DNA of 64,000 bases, taken from positions 124,001-188,000 of the forward strand of contig NZ_JAPKNH010000004.1 of the NCBI RefSeq assembly GCF_026344005.1, given 5' to 3'. The DNA comes from Kaistia terrae (GTDB taxonomy: Bacteria > Pseudomonadota > Alphaproteobacteria > Rhizobiales > Kaistiaceae). The notes under the pieces are model-generated. The model had not been told where the DNA came from. It searched no databases and saw only the letters and a list, made by a program, of their open reading frames with translations. Position numbers and translations under genes: made by a program. Shown here piece by piece: positions 45,780 to 54,093 of this stretch. Each line of letters opens with the position of its first letter. Position 1 is the stretch's first letter.

Positions 45780-46825
45780 CTGTCTTTTCCCTCTTTTTGG
45801 TTATGGTTCGCCGATCTTCCGGAGAGACCGAACGTCAGTTCGCGGTCTCCCATGATCCCCTTCGGCCGGAAGATCATGATCAGGATGAACAGGAAGCCGA
45901 GCACGATTTGGCTGGCTCCGAACAGAGCAGGCACCGTGATGTCGCCGATCGTGAAGCCACGCTCGACCGAGCGCAGGACTTCCGAAAGGATCGACACGCA
46001 GATGACGCCGATGATCGCGCCTGAGAGCGAGCCCATGCCGCCGAGAACCAGCATGGCGATCAAATTCATCGTCATCGCGAAGTAGAAGGTGTTGGGGGAG
46101 AAGGAACCGAGATAGTGGGCATAGAGCGAGCCGCCGACGCCCGCGAAGAACGCGCCGATGACGAAGGCGACGAGGCGGGCGCGCAGCACGCTGATGCCCA
46201 CGGCGCTGGCGGCGATCGTATCGTCGCGCACCGCCTTCATCCGTCGCCCGAACGGTGAATAGACCAGCCGCGACAGCACCAGCAGCGTCACCGCCAGCCA
46301 GCCGAGCACCCAGGGCAGCGAGGTTGCCAGCGGCACGCCGGTGAAGGTCCGCGCACCGCGGGTAAAGTCGGAGGCGTTGATCAGCACGACGTTGACGATG
46401 ATGAGGAAGCCCATCGTCGCGACCGAGACGAAATAGCCGGAAAGCCGCATCAGCGGATAGCCGACGATGACGGCGAGGATCGCTGCGAACAGGCCTGCCG
46501 CCAGCGTCGCCGGCAGGAAGGGCAGGCTGAACCAGTTGAGCAGGTCCGGCAGATGGGGCAGCAGCGCCTTTTTCTGCTGGACGGTCAGCGACAGGATGCC
46601 GGCGGCATAGGCGCCGGCACCGATGAAGCCGACATGGCCGAGCGAGAACACGCCAGTGAAGCCGTTCGAAAGAGACAGCGACAGCACCAAAATGCTGTTC
46701 AGGGCGATCAGCAGCAGGATGCGGACGAAATAGTCGCCCACCACATGCGGCGCGCCAAAGGCGACGACGGCAGCGAGGATGAGCGCCGCAGCGACGGCGA
46801 GCGGAATACGCAGATCAGCCTTCAC
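45776..46825 (-). CDS. livM: Branched-chain amino-acid-type ABC permease LivM
   Basis: A 349-residue inner-membrane permease with eight or more hydrophobic segments. LivM features include NGFTGVFSLGHVGFIGAGAY near residues 54-73 and the cytoplasmic loop with FGRRMKAVRDDTIAASAVGI. The start overlaps the livH stop as ATGA. Forms the channel with LivH. Confidence 0.94.
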   Translation of the reverse strand: MKADLRIPLAVAAALILAAVVAFGAPHVVGDYFVRILLLIALNSILVLSLSLSNGFTGVFSLGHVGFIGAGAYAAGILSLTVQQKKALLPHLPDLLNWFSLPFLPATLAAGLFAAILAVIVGYPLMRLSGYFVSVATMGFLIIVNVVLINASDFTRGARTFTGVPLATSLPWVLGWLAVTLLVLSRLVYSPFGRRMKAVRDDTIAASAVGISVLRARLVAFVIGAFFAGVGGSLYAHYLGSFSPNTFYFAMTMNLIAMLVLGGMGSLSGAIIGVICVSILSEVLRSVERGFTIGDITVPALFGASQIVLGFLFILIMIFRPKGIMGDRELTFGLSGRSANHNQKEGKDR

Positions 46826-47724
46826 AGCTTGATCTCCCGGTTCGGCTGCATGAGGCCGCCCGGCCGGAACAGCAGGAAGGCGATCAGGAGCGCAAAGACG
46901 ATGGCGTCGCGGTAGGGGACGACGACGTCGGGCATGAAGGCGACGATGAAGATTTCCAGCGCGCCCAGCATGTAGCCGCCAAGCAGCGCCCCCGAGATCG
47001 AACCGAAGCCGCCGATGATCGCCGCGACGAAGGCCTTCAGCAACGGCGTGAAGCCCATCTGCGGCTGCACGACGCCGGCCTGCGCCGCCCAGAGCACGCC
47101 AGCGAGGCCGGCATAGGCGGAGGCAACGATGAAGGCGATGATGATCACCTTGTTGACGTTGAGACCGACCAGTTGTGCTGCCTGCATGTCCTCGGCGGCG
47201 GCCCGCATGCCGAGGCCGATCGTCGTGCGGGTGATGAACCAGCCGAGCCCGATCAGCGACACGAAGGTCAGCGCCACCGTCAGCACGTTGATGTTGGTGA
47301 AGGTGATGGCGCCGCCCGAAAGCTGCCAGGAGGTATTCAGGATATCCGGCAGCGGAAAGTTTCGGGGTGACGAGGTGAACAGCAGGATGCCGAGATTCTC
47401 CAGGATGTAGGTGACGGCCAGGCTGGTCAGGAGCCGCGTCACATCCGGCGCGTTGCGGATGGGGCGATAGGCGATGCGTTCGATCAGGAAACCGGCTACC
47501 GCCGAGGCGAGGATGCCGCAGAGCATCGCCGGCGCGAACGGCATGCCGATGCCGATCAAGAGCACGGTGGTGAAGGCGCCGACCATCATCACGTCGCCAT
47601 GGGCGAAGTTGGTCAGCTTCAGGACGCCGAAGACGATCGAGAGACCGACCGCCACCAGCGCATAGAGACTGCCCAGGCTGACGGCGTTAATGATCTGCTG
47701 GATGATATATTCAAGTTGGCTCAT
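46822..47724 (-). CDS. livH: Branched-chain amino-acid-type ABC permease LivH
   Basis: A 300-residue permease. Typical LivH features are the N-terminus LIINAVSLGSLYALVA-like segment (QQIINAVSLGSLYALVAVGL), VLKLTNFAHGDVMMVGAF and the loop GLGMRAAAEDMQAAQLVGLN. It overlaps livF and livM at both ends by 4 bases. Channel partner of LivM. Confidence 0.95.
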   Translation of the reverse strand: MSQLEYIIQQIINAVSLGSLYALVAVGLSIVFGVLKLTNFAHGDVMMVGAFTTVLLIGIGMPFAPAMLCGILASAVAGFLIERIAYRPIRNAPDVTRLLTSLAVTYILENLGILLFTSSPRNFPLPDILNTSWQLSGGAITFTNINVLTVALTFVSLIGLGWFITRTTIGLGMRAAAEDMQAAQLVGLNVNKVIIIAFIVASAYAGLAGVLWAAQAGVVQPQMGFTPLLKAFVAAIIGGFGSISGALLGGYMLGALEIFIVAFMPDVVVPYRDAIVFALLIAFLLFRPGGLMQPNREIKL

Positions 47725-48449
47725 TCCGCCGCTCCCAGATAGGCCTGAGCCACGCGGTCATCGACGCGGAGTTCGGAAGCGATGCCGGAAAGCGCCACCT
47801 TGCCGGTACGAAGCACATAGGCTCGATCAGCGAGTTCGAGCGCGAGGGCGATGTTCTGCTCGACCAGCAGCATGGTCATGCCCTGCCGCTTCAATTCGGC
47901 CAGCGCGTCGAAGATGTGGCGCACCAGCAGCGGCGCGACGCCGAGCGACGGTTCGTCGAGAAGCAGCAGGCGCGGCGCAGCCATCAAGGCCCGGGCCAGC
48001 GCCAGTTGTTGCTGCTCGCCGCCCGAAAGCGTGCCGGCCAACTGCTTCCAGCGCTCGCGCAGAATCGGGAACAGAACGAACATCTTCTCGGTGTCGCGGG
48101 CGACGCCATCGGGATCGGACCGCGTGCAGGCGCCAAGCCGCAGGTTTTCCGCCACCGAAAGGCCGCCGAACAGGCGTCGTCCTTCCGGGCTATGGGCGAT
48201 GCCGAGGCGGACAATCTGTGGCGCGGTGCGCTTGTTGATCACTGTCCCGGCGAAGGTGACGGTGCCGGATTTGGCTCGTGCCAGGCCGGAGATGCTGCGC
48301 AGCGTCGTGCTCTTGCCGGCGCCATTGGCCCCGACGAGCGCGATCACCTCACCCTCGCGGACGTCGAGCGAGACACCCTTCAGGGCGCGCACGGCGCCGA
48401 AATTGACTTCCAGATTGTCGACGCGCAGCAGGGGATCAGCTGTGGCCAA
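47721..48449 (-). CDS. livF: Branched-chain amino-acid-type ABC ATP-binding protein LivF
   Basis: A 242-residue ATPase with Walker A GANGAGKST at residues 40-48, LSGGEQQQLALARAL as signature and LLLLDEPSLGVAP as Walker B. Overlaps livG by 14 nt and livH by 4. Pairs with LivG to drive uptake. Confidence 0.95.
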   Translation of the reverse strand: MATADPLLRVDNLEVNFGAVRALKGVSLDVREGEVIALVGANGAGKSTTLRSISGLARAKSGTVTFAGTVINKRTAPQIVRLGIAHSPEGRRLFGGLSVAENLRLGACTRSDPDGVARDTEKMFVLFPILRERWKQLAGTLSGGEQQQLALARALMAAPRLLLLDEPSLGVAPLLVRHIFDALAELKRQGMTMLLVEQNIALALELADRAYVLRTGKVALSGIASELRVDDRVAQAYLGAAE

Positions 48450-49227
48450 GATACGCCTCCCGCACGCGAGGATGGTTGCGGACTTCTTCCGGCGTACCGA
48501 CGCAGATGACTTCGCCGGTGGCGAGCACCTGGATGCGTTCGCAGAGCCCCATGATCAGGTCCATGTCGTGCTCGACCACGACGACCGCGACGCCGTAACG
48601 GTCGCGGATCGTACGGATCAGTCCGGCGAGAACCTTGGTTTCGTTGGAATCGAGGCCGGCTGCCGGCTCGTCGAGCAGCAGCAGTTCCGGCTTGGTCGCC
48701 AGCGCGCGGGCGATTTCGAGCCGGCGCTGGTCGCCATAGGGCAGGTCGGCGGCAAGCCGGTCGGACTGATCGGTCAGTCCCATCAGGTCGAGCAACTCGG
48801 TCGCGATTGCTTCGGCGGCGGCGACGTTGCGCTGGTACAGCGGTCCGCGCACGACCGAGGCGATCGGGCCGATCGGCTGGCGCAATTGCGCCGCCGACAG
48901 CACGTTTTCGCGCACGGTCAGCGTGCCGAACAGGCGCGACCCTTGGAAGGTCCGGGCGATGCCGAGCGCGACGATGCGCGAGGTGCGCATACCGACGATC
49001 GAGCGACCCTTGAATTCGATCTGGCCGGAATTTGGCTGCGAGAAGCCGGTGATGAGGTTGAAGAAGGTGCTCTTGCCCGAACCATTGGGGCCGATGACCC
49101 CGACGATTTCGCGCGCCCGAAGTGTAATGGCCTGATCGCGCAAGGCGACGAGGCCACGGAACGCCTTGGTTAGCCCCGTAGTCTTGAGCAGGACCTGCTC
49201 ATCCGATTTGCCGTCACGAAATGCCAA
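48436..49227 (-). CDS. livG: Branched-chain amino-acid-type ABC ATP-binding protein LivG
   Basis: A 263-residue ATPase with Walker A GPNGSGKST at residues 46-54, Walker B LLLLDEPAAGLDSNE, and the C-terminal extension typical of LivG (GEVICVGTPEEVRNHPRVREAYLG). The usual LSGG signature is replaced by DLPYGDQRRLEIARAL, a known LivG variant. First gene of the operon livG-livF-livH-livM-receptor-cyclase. Confidence 0.95.
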   Translation of the reverse strand: MAFRDGKSDEQVLLKTTGLTKAFRGLVALRDQAITLRAREIVGVIGPNGSGKSTFFNLITGFSQPNSGQIEFKGRSIVGMRTSRIVALGIARTFQGSRLFGTLTVRENVLSAAQLRQPIGPIASVVRGPLYQRNVAAAEAIATELLDLMGLTDQSDRLAADLPYGDQRRLEIARALATKPELLLLDEPAAGLDSNETKVLAGLIRTIRDRYGVAVVVVEHDMDLIMGLCERIQVLATGEVICVGTPEEVRNHPRVREAYLGHS

Positions 49228-49426
49228 ACTCGACCCCTCAAGAGATGCCCGCGTAACTGGTCTGTACGCGGGGTAAACCGAGTAAAGTCTATCGATTATT
49301 CCGTATAGCTTGACGATTATTCGCCATTATTTTTTCGGTCGGAATAACGATTGGTATAGATATCGTATTGAAAGTTCAGGCTCTCGCAGTGTCAAGCGAA
49401 TGCGAGCGAGATGAGAATAATGCCAA
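49228..49426. promoter_or_regulatory. Promoter region of the liv-type operon
   Basis: An AT-rich stretch of 199 bp. CGATTATTC occurs twice (near 49290 and 49315), and TTATTCCG near 49293 is complementary to CGGAATAA near 49339, forming a widely spaced inverted repeat. The leftward promoter for livG must lie here. Individual elements cannot be assigned. Confidence 0.4.
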
Positions 49427-50050
49427 TCAAGAGCGGTTACTTAGTTCTTGGACCAGGCTGCTGGTGTCGGTTTGACGGCAATAGCCTTTGAATGCAGCCA
49501 ACGCTCCGTCATGTCGTTCCAGGCTGTCTGTCGTGCAGGCATCGATCGGGCAGATCATGCGAAAGCCCCGGTCGGCGCCGTCGCGGACCGTATGGTCTAT
49601 GCACTGGTCGGTCAGGAAGCCGGTCACGATGACAGTATCGATGCCAATGTTGCGCATCAGATATTCGAAGATTGTCGAGTTGAAGAGGCTCGACGAGGTC
49701 TTCGGCAAGATGATCTCGTCGTCTTCAGGCTTGAGCGCCTCGATGACGCGTGTCTCGGGCGAGCCGGGCGCGAAATGAAAGTCGGTCTGCTTGTAGTCGA
49801 GACTGCGGTCTCGTCCGTCGCGCGTCAGGCTTTCGATGACGGTGAAGATGATCTCCGCCCCAGCAGCGCGTCCGGCCTTGAGCAGGCGCGCCATGTTCGG
49901 AACCGCCATGTCGCGCGCGCTGCGGAAAAAATACGGCCGCGCGGTTTCGGCACCGGGATGAAAGATGCCGTCCTGCGTATCGATGAACAGGATCGCCGTC
50001 CGGGACGCCTCGATGGGCGACAGTCGGGCGAGGAGCGGCGGGCGGGTCAT
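49427..50050 (-). CDS. Isochorismatase-family cysteine hydrolase (copy 1)
   Basis: A 207-residue hydrolase of the isochorismatase/nicotinamidase family. The catalytic triad is Asp24 (LFIDTQDGIF), Lys117 (ILPKTSSS) and Cys150 (GFLTDQCID). The ATG at 50050 overlaps the stop of the N-formylglutamate amidohydrolase gene as ATGA; the frame to 50113 lies within that gene. It shares FTVIESLT-DGRDRSLD with copy 2 at 53319-54008. It probably hydrolyses an amide or carbamoyl group; it is unlikely to act on isochorismate. Confidence 0.9.
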   Translation of the reverse strand: MTRPPLLARLSPIEASRTAILFIDTQDGIFHPGAETARPYFFRSARDMAVPNMARLLKAGRAAGAEIIFTVIESLTRDGRDRSLDYKQTDFHFAPGSPETRVIEALKPEDDEIILPKTSSSLFNSTIFEYLMRNIGIDTVIVTGFLTDQCIDHTVRDGADRGFRMICPIDACTTDSLERHDGALAAFKGYCRQTDTSSLVQELSNRS

Positions 50051-50850
50051 GCTGTGGCGACCTGGAAGCGGCGATAGGCGGCAGGCAGGACGGCGCCAAG
50101 GCGGGCGGCCCATTCCGACTGGCCGGCAGCCTCGCCGATCAGGTCCTGGCGGATCTCGAACTCGACATAAGGAAGTCCGCGTTCCTCGCCATGCACGGGG
50201 ATCGAATAGTCCTTGGCCAGGTCGACGCCATAGGGCTCGTTTTTGCCGACGATGAGGTTTGCCTCAAGCGCCAACTCGTCCAGCACTGGCATCGTGAAGC
50301 GCGTATCGGCCCCGTAGCAGAGGCCGATCTGCCACGGCCGCTGGAACGGTTTGGCCCGCAGCGATGGTGTGAAGGAGTGCATCGAGACGAGGATGGTCGG
50401 AATGCCGGCGCTCGCGCGACGGTCGAGGATGACCTCGATCTGGCGGTGATAGGGCACGACGATCTCATCGAGGCGTTCGGTGCGCTTTGCCGGCGAAAGA
50501 TCGGCATTCGCCGGCACGATCGTGCCGTCCGAAACCAGCGCGATGCTGTCCGGCGAGGTGACGCGGCGGTTGCACTCGACGACGAGGCGCGAATAGCGCT
50601 GGTACACCAGCGACGCACCAAGTTTCTCGGCGAGATCCTCGGACACGCCGAGAATGCCGATATCGATGCCGATATGGCGGTCCAACTCGGCCTGTTCGAG
50701 CCCCAGACCGTCCAGTGCCTTCGGCACGGCATTGCCGGCATGATCGCAGATCAGCACGAAGGGTGAGGTGTCGCCCCGGTCGACAAAGCCGACGGGCTCC
50801 GGGTCGCCGGGGCCGAGCAGTCCGCGCGGGTCACTCACAGCCTGGTTCAT
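50047..50850 (-). CDS. N-formylglutamate amidohydrolase-family protein
   Basis: A 267-residue member of the N-formylglutamate amidohydrolase family (HutG/FGase type), related to zinc carboxypeptidase-like amidases. Key segments are FVLICDHAGNAVP, YSRLVVECNR and LVSMHSFTP (metal His region). ATG at 50850 directly follows the GS-like stop (TGAGATG); an ATG at 50868 lies within the upstream gene. No hut genes are nearby, so the substrate may be another N-acyl or gamma-glutamyl compound rather than N-formylglutamate from histidine. Confidence 0.9.
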   Translation of the reverse strand: MNQAVSDPRGLLGPGDPEPVGFVDRGDTSPFVLICDHAGNAVPKALDGLGLEQAELDRHIGIDIGILGVSEDLAEKLGASLVYQRYSRLVVECNRRVTSPDSIALVSDGTIVPANADLSPAKRTERLDEIVVPYHRQIEVILDRRASAGIPTILVSMHSFTPSLRAKPFQRPWQIGLCYGADTRFTMPVLDELALEANLIVGKNEPYGVDLAKDYSIPVHGEERGLPYVEFEIRQDLIGEAAGQSEWAARLGAVLPAAYRRFQVATA

Positions 50851-50851
50851 C

Positions 50852-52171
50852 TCAATAGGCCCGCGCATAGATGCGGCAGAGCTCGTCGATGTCGATGCCC
50901 TCGGCCATGGAGATCTCGCCGCGCTTGTGGATCAGATAGGCGTTGGAAAGCACTGGCCCGAGCCAACCCATCGCAACACTGTCCTGCTCCAGGGCTTCCA
51001 GCGCTTCGGGCAGGCTGCGGGGCAGGTCGCCAATGCCGCGCTCGTCGCGCTGGCCTTGCGAAAGCGTGCCGGGATCGCCGCTGGAAAGATACGGCGCCGG
51101 CAGGTTTTCGCGGATGCCGGCGAGGCCGGCATGCACCAGCATGGCGAGCTGCAGATAGGGGCTGGCCGTCGCATCGGCGCCGCGGAACTCGATGTTGTAA
51201 CGCTTGGCGACGTTGACGCCCTCGACCTCGGGATAGGGGCAGATGCGCAGCAGCGCCTCGCGGTCGCGATCGGCGAGGTTGATGTAATAGGCCGACCAGG
51301 AATGCGGCTTCAGACGCTCATAGGAAATCACGCTGGGCGCCGTGACCGCGCAAATCGCGCGACCATGCTTGAGGATGCCGGCGGCAAACGATGCGCCGAC
51401 CGGGCTCAATTTGCCGGGGCCTGCCGGATCGTACATGACGGGGTTGCCGTCCCCATCGATCAGACTGAAATGGATGTGCACGCCGTTACCGACGATGCCG
51501 CGCGTTACGACCGGCGAGAAGGAGAGTTGGTAGCCGTGCTTCTTCGCGACGGACTTGCCGATCTCGCGCAGCTTCACCGCCTCGTCCGCCGCCGTTAGCG
51601 CTAGCGCCGGATCGACGGTGATCTCGTATTGGCGGGGGCCGTATTCCGGCAGGAACGTGTCCGGCTGCAAGCCGTTGGCGCGCAGCGCGCCGACAAAATC
51701 GCCGATGAAGGGTTCAAGACCGCGCAGCGTGCTGGCAGCATAGGCGTCGCCCGGCCGCTCCTCGCCGCCATCAAGCCAGAATTCATGCTCGAAGCTGGCG
51801 AGGACCCGCAGGCCTGTCTCGGCCTCTAGCTTGTCGAGCGCATCCTTCAAGACGCCGCGCAGGCAGCAATCCCAGCGTTCGCCGGCCATAGTCAGGATGT
51901 CGCCGAGCACGATGCGTTCGACCGGCGTTCCGTCGCCATAGTCGAGTGTGATGTCGCCCTCCGGGCTCGGCACCAGCATGAGGTCGCCTTCGGCGCCGAA
52001 AGGCGTCGCCGGAATACGACCGAAGCAGTTGATCATGATGTTGGTTGGCGTCCAGCCGACGCCGAAGCGGCGCCGATTTTCGAGTTCGCGGGCCGGAAAG
52101 CCCTTGCCACGAACCTGTCCAGCGATGTCGCTGCAACAGACTGTGACGATCGTTTCACGCTCGATCGCCAT
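50852..52171 (-). CDS. Glutamine synthetase-family amine ligase
   Basis: A 439-residue glutamine-synthetase-like enzyme. Metal and substrate sites are visible in FEHEFWL (two Glu), EYGPRQYEI, NGVHIHFSL (His region) and NIEFRGADATASPYLQLAM (Arg region). It is shorter than housekeeping GlnA (about 470) and lies with hydrolases, so it is more like the GlnA3/PuuA/GlnT group that gamma-glutamylates amines. The start at 52171 has GGGGAAG upstream. It heads the operon with N-formylglutamate amidohydrolase and isochorismatase copy 1. Confidence 0.9.
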   Translation of the reverse strand: MAIERETIVTVCCSDIAGQVRGKGFPARELENRRRFGVGWTPTNIMINCFGRIPATPFGAEGDLMLVPSPEGDITLDYGDGTPVERIVLGDILTMAGERWDCCLRGVLKDALDKLEAETGLRVLASFEHEFWLDGGEERPGDAYAASTLRGLEPFIGDFVGALRANGLQPDTFLPEYGPRQYEITVDPALALTAADEAVKLREIGKSVAKKHGYQLSFSPVVTRGIVGNGVHIHFSLIDGDGNPVMYDPAGPGKLSPVGASFAAGILKHGRAICAVTAPSVISYERLKPHSWSAYYINLADRDREALLRICPYPEVEGVNVAKRYNIEFRGADATASPYLQLAMLVHAGLAGIRENLPAPYLSSGDPGTLSQGQRDERGIGDLPRSLPEALEALEQDSVAMGWLGPVLSNAYLIHKRGEISMAEGIDIDELCRIYARAY

Positions 52172-52253
52172 ACTTCCCCCGATGTCCCGCACTGCATGCC
52201 GCCGTTGCGCGTTTGACCCGCGTCTTTGTCCGGCTGCCTCAACGCTAGCATGC

Positions 52254-52307
52254 GTGACGAAAATTTTACAAGACGCTCAATTAGGCAGCAAAGCTGTAAT
52301 TTTTCGC
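52254..52307. promoter_or_regulatory. Promoter of the GS-like operon with inverted TGTAA-type repeats
   Basis: TGACGAAAATTTTACA (52254-52269) and TGTAATTTTTCGCA (52294-52307) are imperfect inverted copies of one element, TGTAA(A)ATTTTCG. RpiR-family operators are often AT-rich dyads of this kind, and the rpiR gene lies immediately to the right. Confidence 0.45.
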
Positions 52308-52320
52308 ACGCGGATGATCG

Positions 52321-53202
52321 TCAAGGGATCAGCTTGCCTCGCACCTGTTCGATAGCCTCGAAGCGGGCGCGGGCGATCGGCCATTGCCGCGCGTCGATCG
52401 AAAGCGCCAGCGTCTCGACCAGCGCGATCAGGCCGATCAGGCTGTCCCAGGGGGAGGGCAGGTCGACCTGGGCGCGGATAACGATATCGGCGACCTGGGC
52501 GACGTCGGACATCCAGCGATCGGTGAAAAGCGCCACCACGGCGCCACGCTCCTTGGCGATCTCGGCGGTGCGGATGGTGTCGAGCTGATAGCGGCGGATG
52601 TCGAAAAGGATGACGACGTCACGCTTGCGAATGTCGGCCAGTTCGTCGGCGCGGCGCGGCAAGGCTTGCGAAAACAGGCGGACGCGGCTGCGCATCTTGC
52701 GCAGATGAAACTCGAGATGGCGGGCGGCCGGATCGGTGAAATCGCCACCGAGCAGGAAGATCTCGCGCCTTTCATCGATCAGAAAGTCGGTCAATCGCTC
52801 CATGTCGGCCTGGCTCACCATGGCGAGGGAATTCTCGACCGTCGTGACGAGGCTCTGGGTGAACGCGGCGTAGGCGGTGGAGGTGCCGTCGGCATGCGGT
52901 CGCGTCAGCGGATATTCCGCCTGCGCTTCCATCTCCTCGCGCAGCGCCCGGCGGAAATCGGCATAGCCGGAAAAGCCCAGTTTGGCGACGAAGCGAAGGA
53001 TGGTGGGCGCGCTGACCTTGGCGCGTTCGGCAAAGAGTGCCACTGTCTCCATGCCGGTTGTCGGATAGCGGGCGAGAAGGGCGCGCGCCGCTCTCCGTTC
53101 TGCCTCGCTGAGCGAGGCCATGCTGGCCGTGACGCGATCGGCAAGGGTCGGCTTGTTGGTGCGCAGGGAACTCCCCTCCGCCGGCTCTGCCTCGTCGATC
53201 AT
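52321..53202 (-). CDS. RpiR/MurR-family transcriptional regulator
   Basis: A 293-residue regulator with N-terminal helix-turn-helix (FAERAKVSAPTILRFVAKLGF, about residues 60-82) and a C-terminal SIS sugar-isomerase-like domain (EIFLLGGDFTDPAARHLEFH). The start at 53202 has GGGGAG upstream; the frame to 53241 is less likely. It lies between the leftward GS-like operon and the rightward isochorismatase/aminotransferase genes and probably controls both. Although SIS domains often bind sugar phosphates, members also regulate amine and amide catabolism. Confidence 0.92.
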   Translation of the reverse strand: MIDEAEPAEGSSLRTNKPTLADRVTASMASLSEAERRAARALLARYPTTGMETVALFAERAKVSAPTILRFVAKLGFSGYADFRRALREEMEAQAEYPLTRPHADGTSTAYAAFTQSLVTTVENSLAMVSQADMERLTDFLIDERREIFLLGGDFTDPAARHLEFHLRKMRSRVRLFSQALPRRADELADIRKRDVVILFDIRRYQLDTIRTAEIAKERGAVVALFTDRWMSDVAQVADIVIRAQVDLPSPWDSLIGLIALVETLALSIDARQWPIARARFEAIEQVRGKLIP

Positions 53203-53318
53203 GGACGCTCCCCTGTTCGCAGTAGAATATTCCAATAACATTCTGGCAGCATCTTCCCAGATCCGTAATCCCCATTACAGTGTCTGCGCGCAAACCTAAG
53301 CCTCGCCGGAGTTGCCAG
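53203..53318. promoter_or_regulatory. Divergent promoter between rpiR and isochorismatase copy 2
   Basis: AT-rich gap of 116 bp with AGAATATTCCAATAACATTCT (53224-53244 region), whose AGAAT/ATTCT ends are complementary and which contains the palindrome GAATATTC. Candidate RpiR binding site. Confidence 0.4.
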
Positions 53319-54008
53319 ATGACAGCCCTACCATCGATCGATGCCGCCAACGGCGCCTATCGCGAACGCAATTTCATTCCGGCGCGCACGGCGCTGCTCA
53401 ACGTCGATATGCAGAATGGCGAATTCAACGCCGAGCTGCTGGCGCAGGCGCGCATCGACGGCACGCCGGAATCGAAGAAACGCGCCTTTTACGAGCGCAT
53501 CGCCGACACGCTGATCCCCAATCAGGCCCGCCTGCAGGACGCCGCCCGCGCCGCCGGCATCGAGGTGATCTTCACCGTCATCGAGAGCCTGACGCAGGAT
53601 GGTCGCGACCGCAGCCTGGATCACAAGATCTCCGGCCTGAACATCGCCAAGGGCTCGTGGGAAGCGCAGCCGATCGAAGCGGTCGGGCCGCGCGGCGACG
53701 AGATCATCATCCCGAAGACCGCTTCCGGCATCTTCAACTGCACCAACATCGAATATGTTCTGCGCAATCTCGGCATCGAATACCTCGTCATCTACGGCGT
53801 CGTCACCGACCAGTGCGTCGAATCCGCCATCCGCGACGCGGCCGATCGCGGCTTCCTGGTAACGCAGGTCGAGGATTGCTGCGCGGCCGATACGCCGGAA
53901 AACCACGCCGTCTCGATCGATTCGATGCGCGGCCACTATTGCCGCACCCGCACGACCGACGAACTCATCGCCGAGATCTCCGGCGCCGCTGCCGTGGCCG
54001 CCGCCTGA
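53319..54008 (+). CDS. Isochorismatase-family cysteine hydrolase (copy 2)
   Basis: A 229-residue hydrolase. The catalytic triad is Asp30 (LLNVDMQNGEF), Lys133 (IIPKTASG) and Cys166 (GVVTDQCVE). GGAG lies 7 nt before the ATG at 53319; a GTG frame from 53280 is rejected. It is clearly related to copy 1 across the divide of the rpiR gene, especially in the FTVIESLTQDGRDRSLDHK region. An amide or ureido substrate is likely. The aminotransferase gene follows by 85 bp. Confidence 0.9.
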   Translation: MTALPSIDAANGAYRERNFIPARTALLNVDMQNGEFNAELLAQARIDGTPESKKRAFYERIADTLIPNQARLQDAARAAGIEVIFTVIESLTQDGRDRSLDHKISGLNIAKGSWEAQPIEAVGPRGDEIIIPKTASGIFNCTNIEYVLRNLGIEYLVIYGVVTDQCVESAIRDAADRGFLVTQVEDCCAADTPENHAVSIDSMRGHYCRTRTTDELIAEISGAAAVAAA

Positions 54009-54093
54009 ACCTCGCTTTGGCGAGGCGGAACCGATTCGGCTCGCTCATTTCACCCATCGCCGGCTTCTGTCGGCCAGGTTTCGAAGGACCGAC

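Noticed and set aside
49427-50050. Calling copy 1 a true isochorismatase or nicotinamidase
   Set aside because: The catalytic triad is shared by the whole superfamily. No siderophore or NAD salvage genes are nearby.
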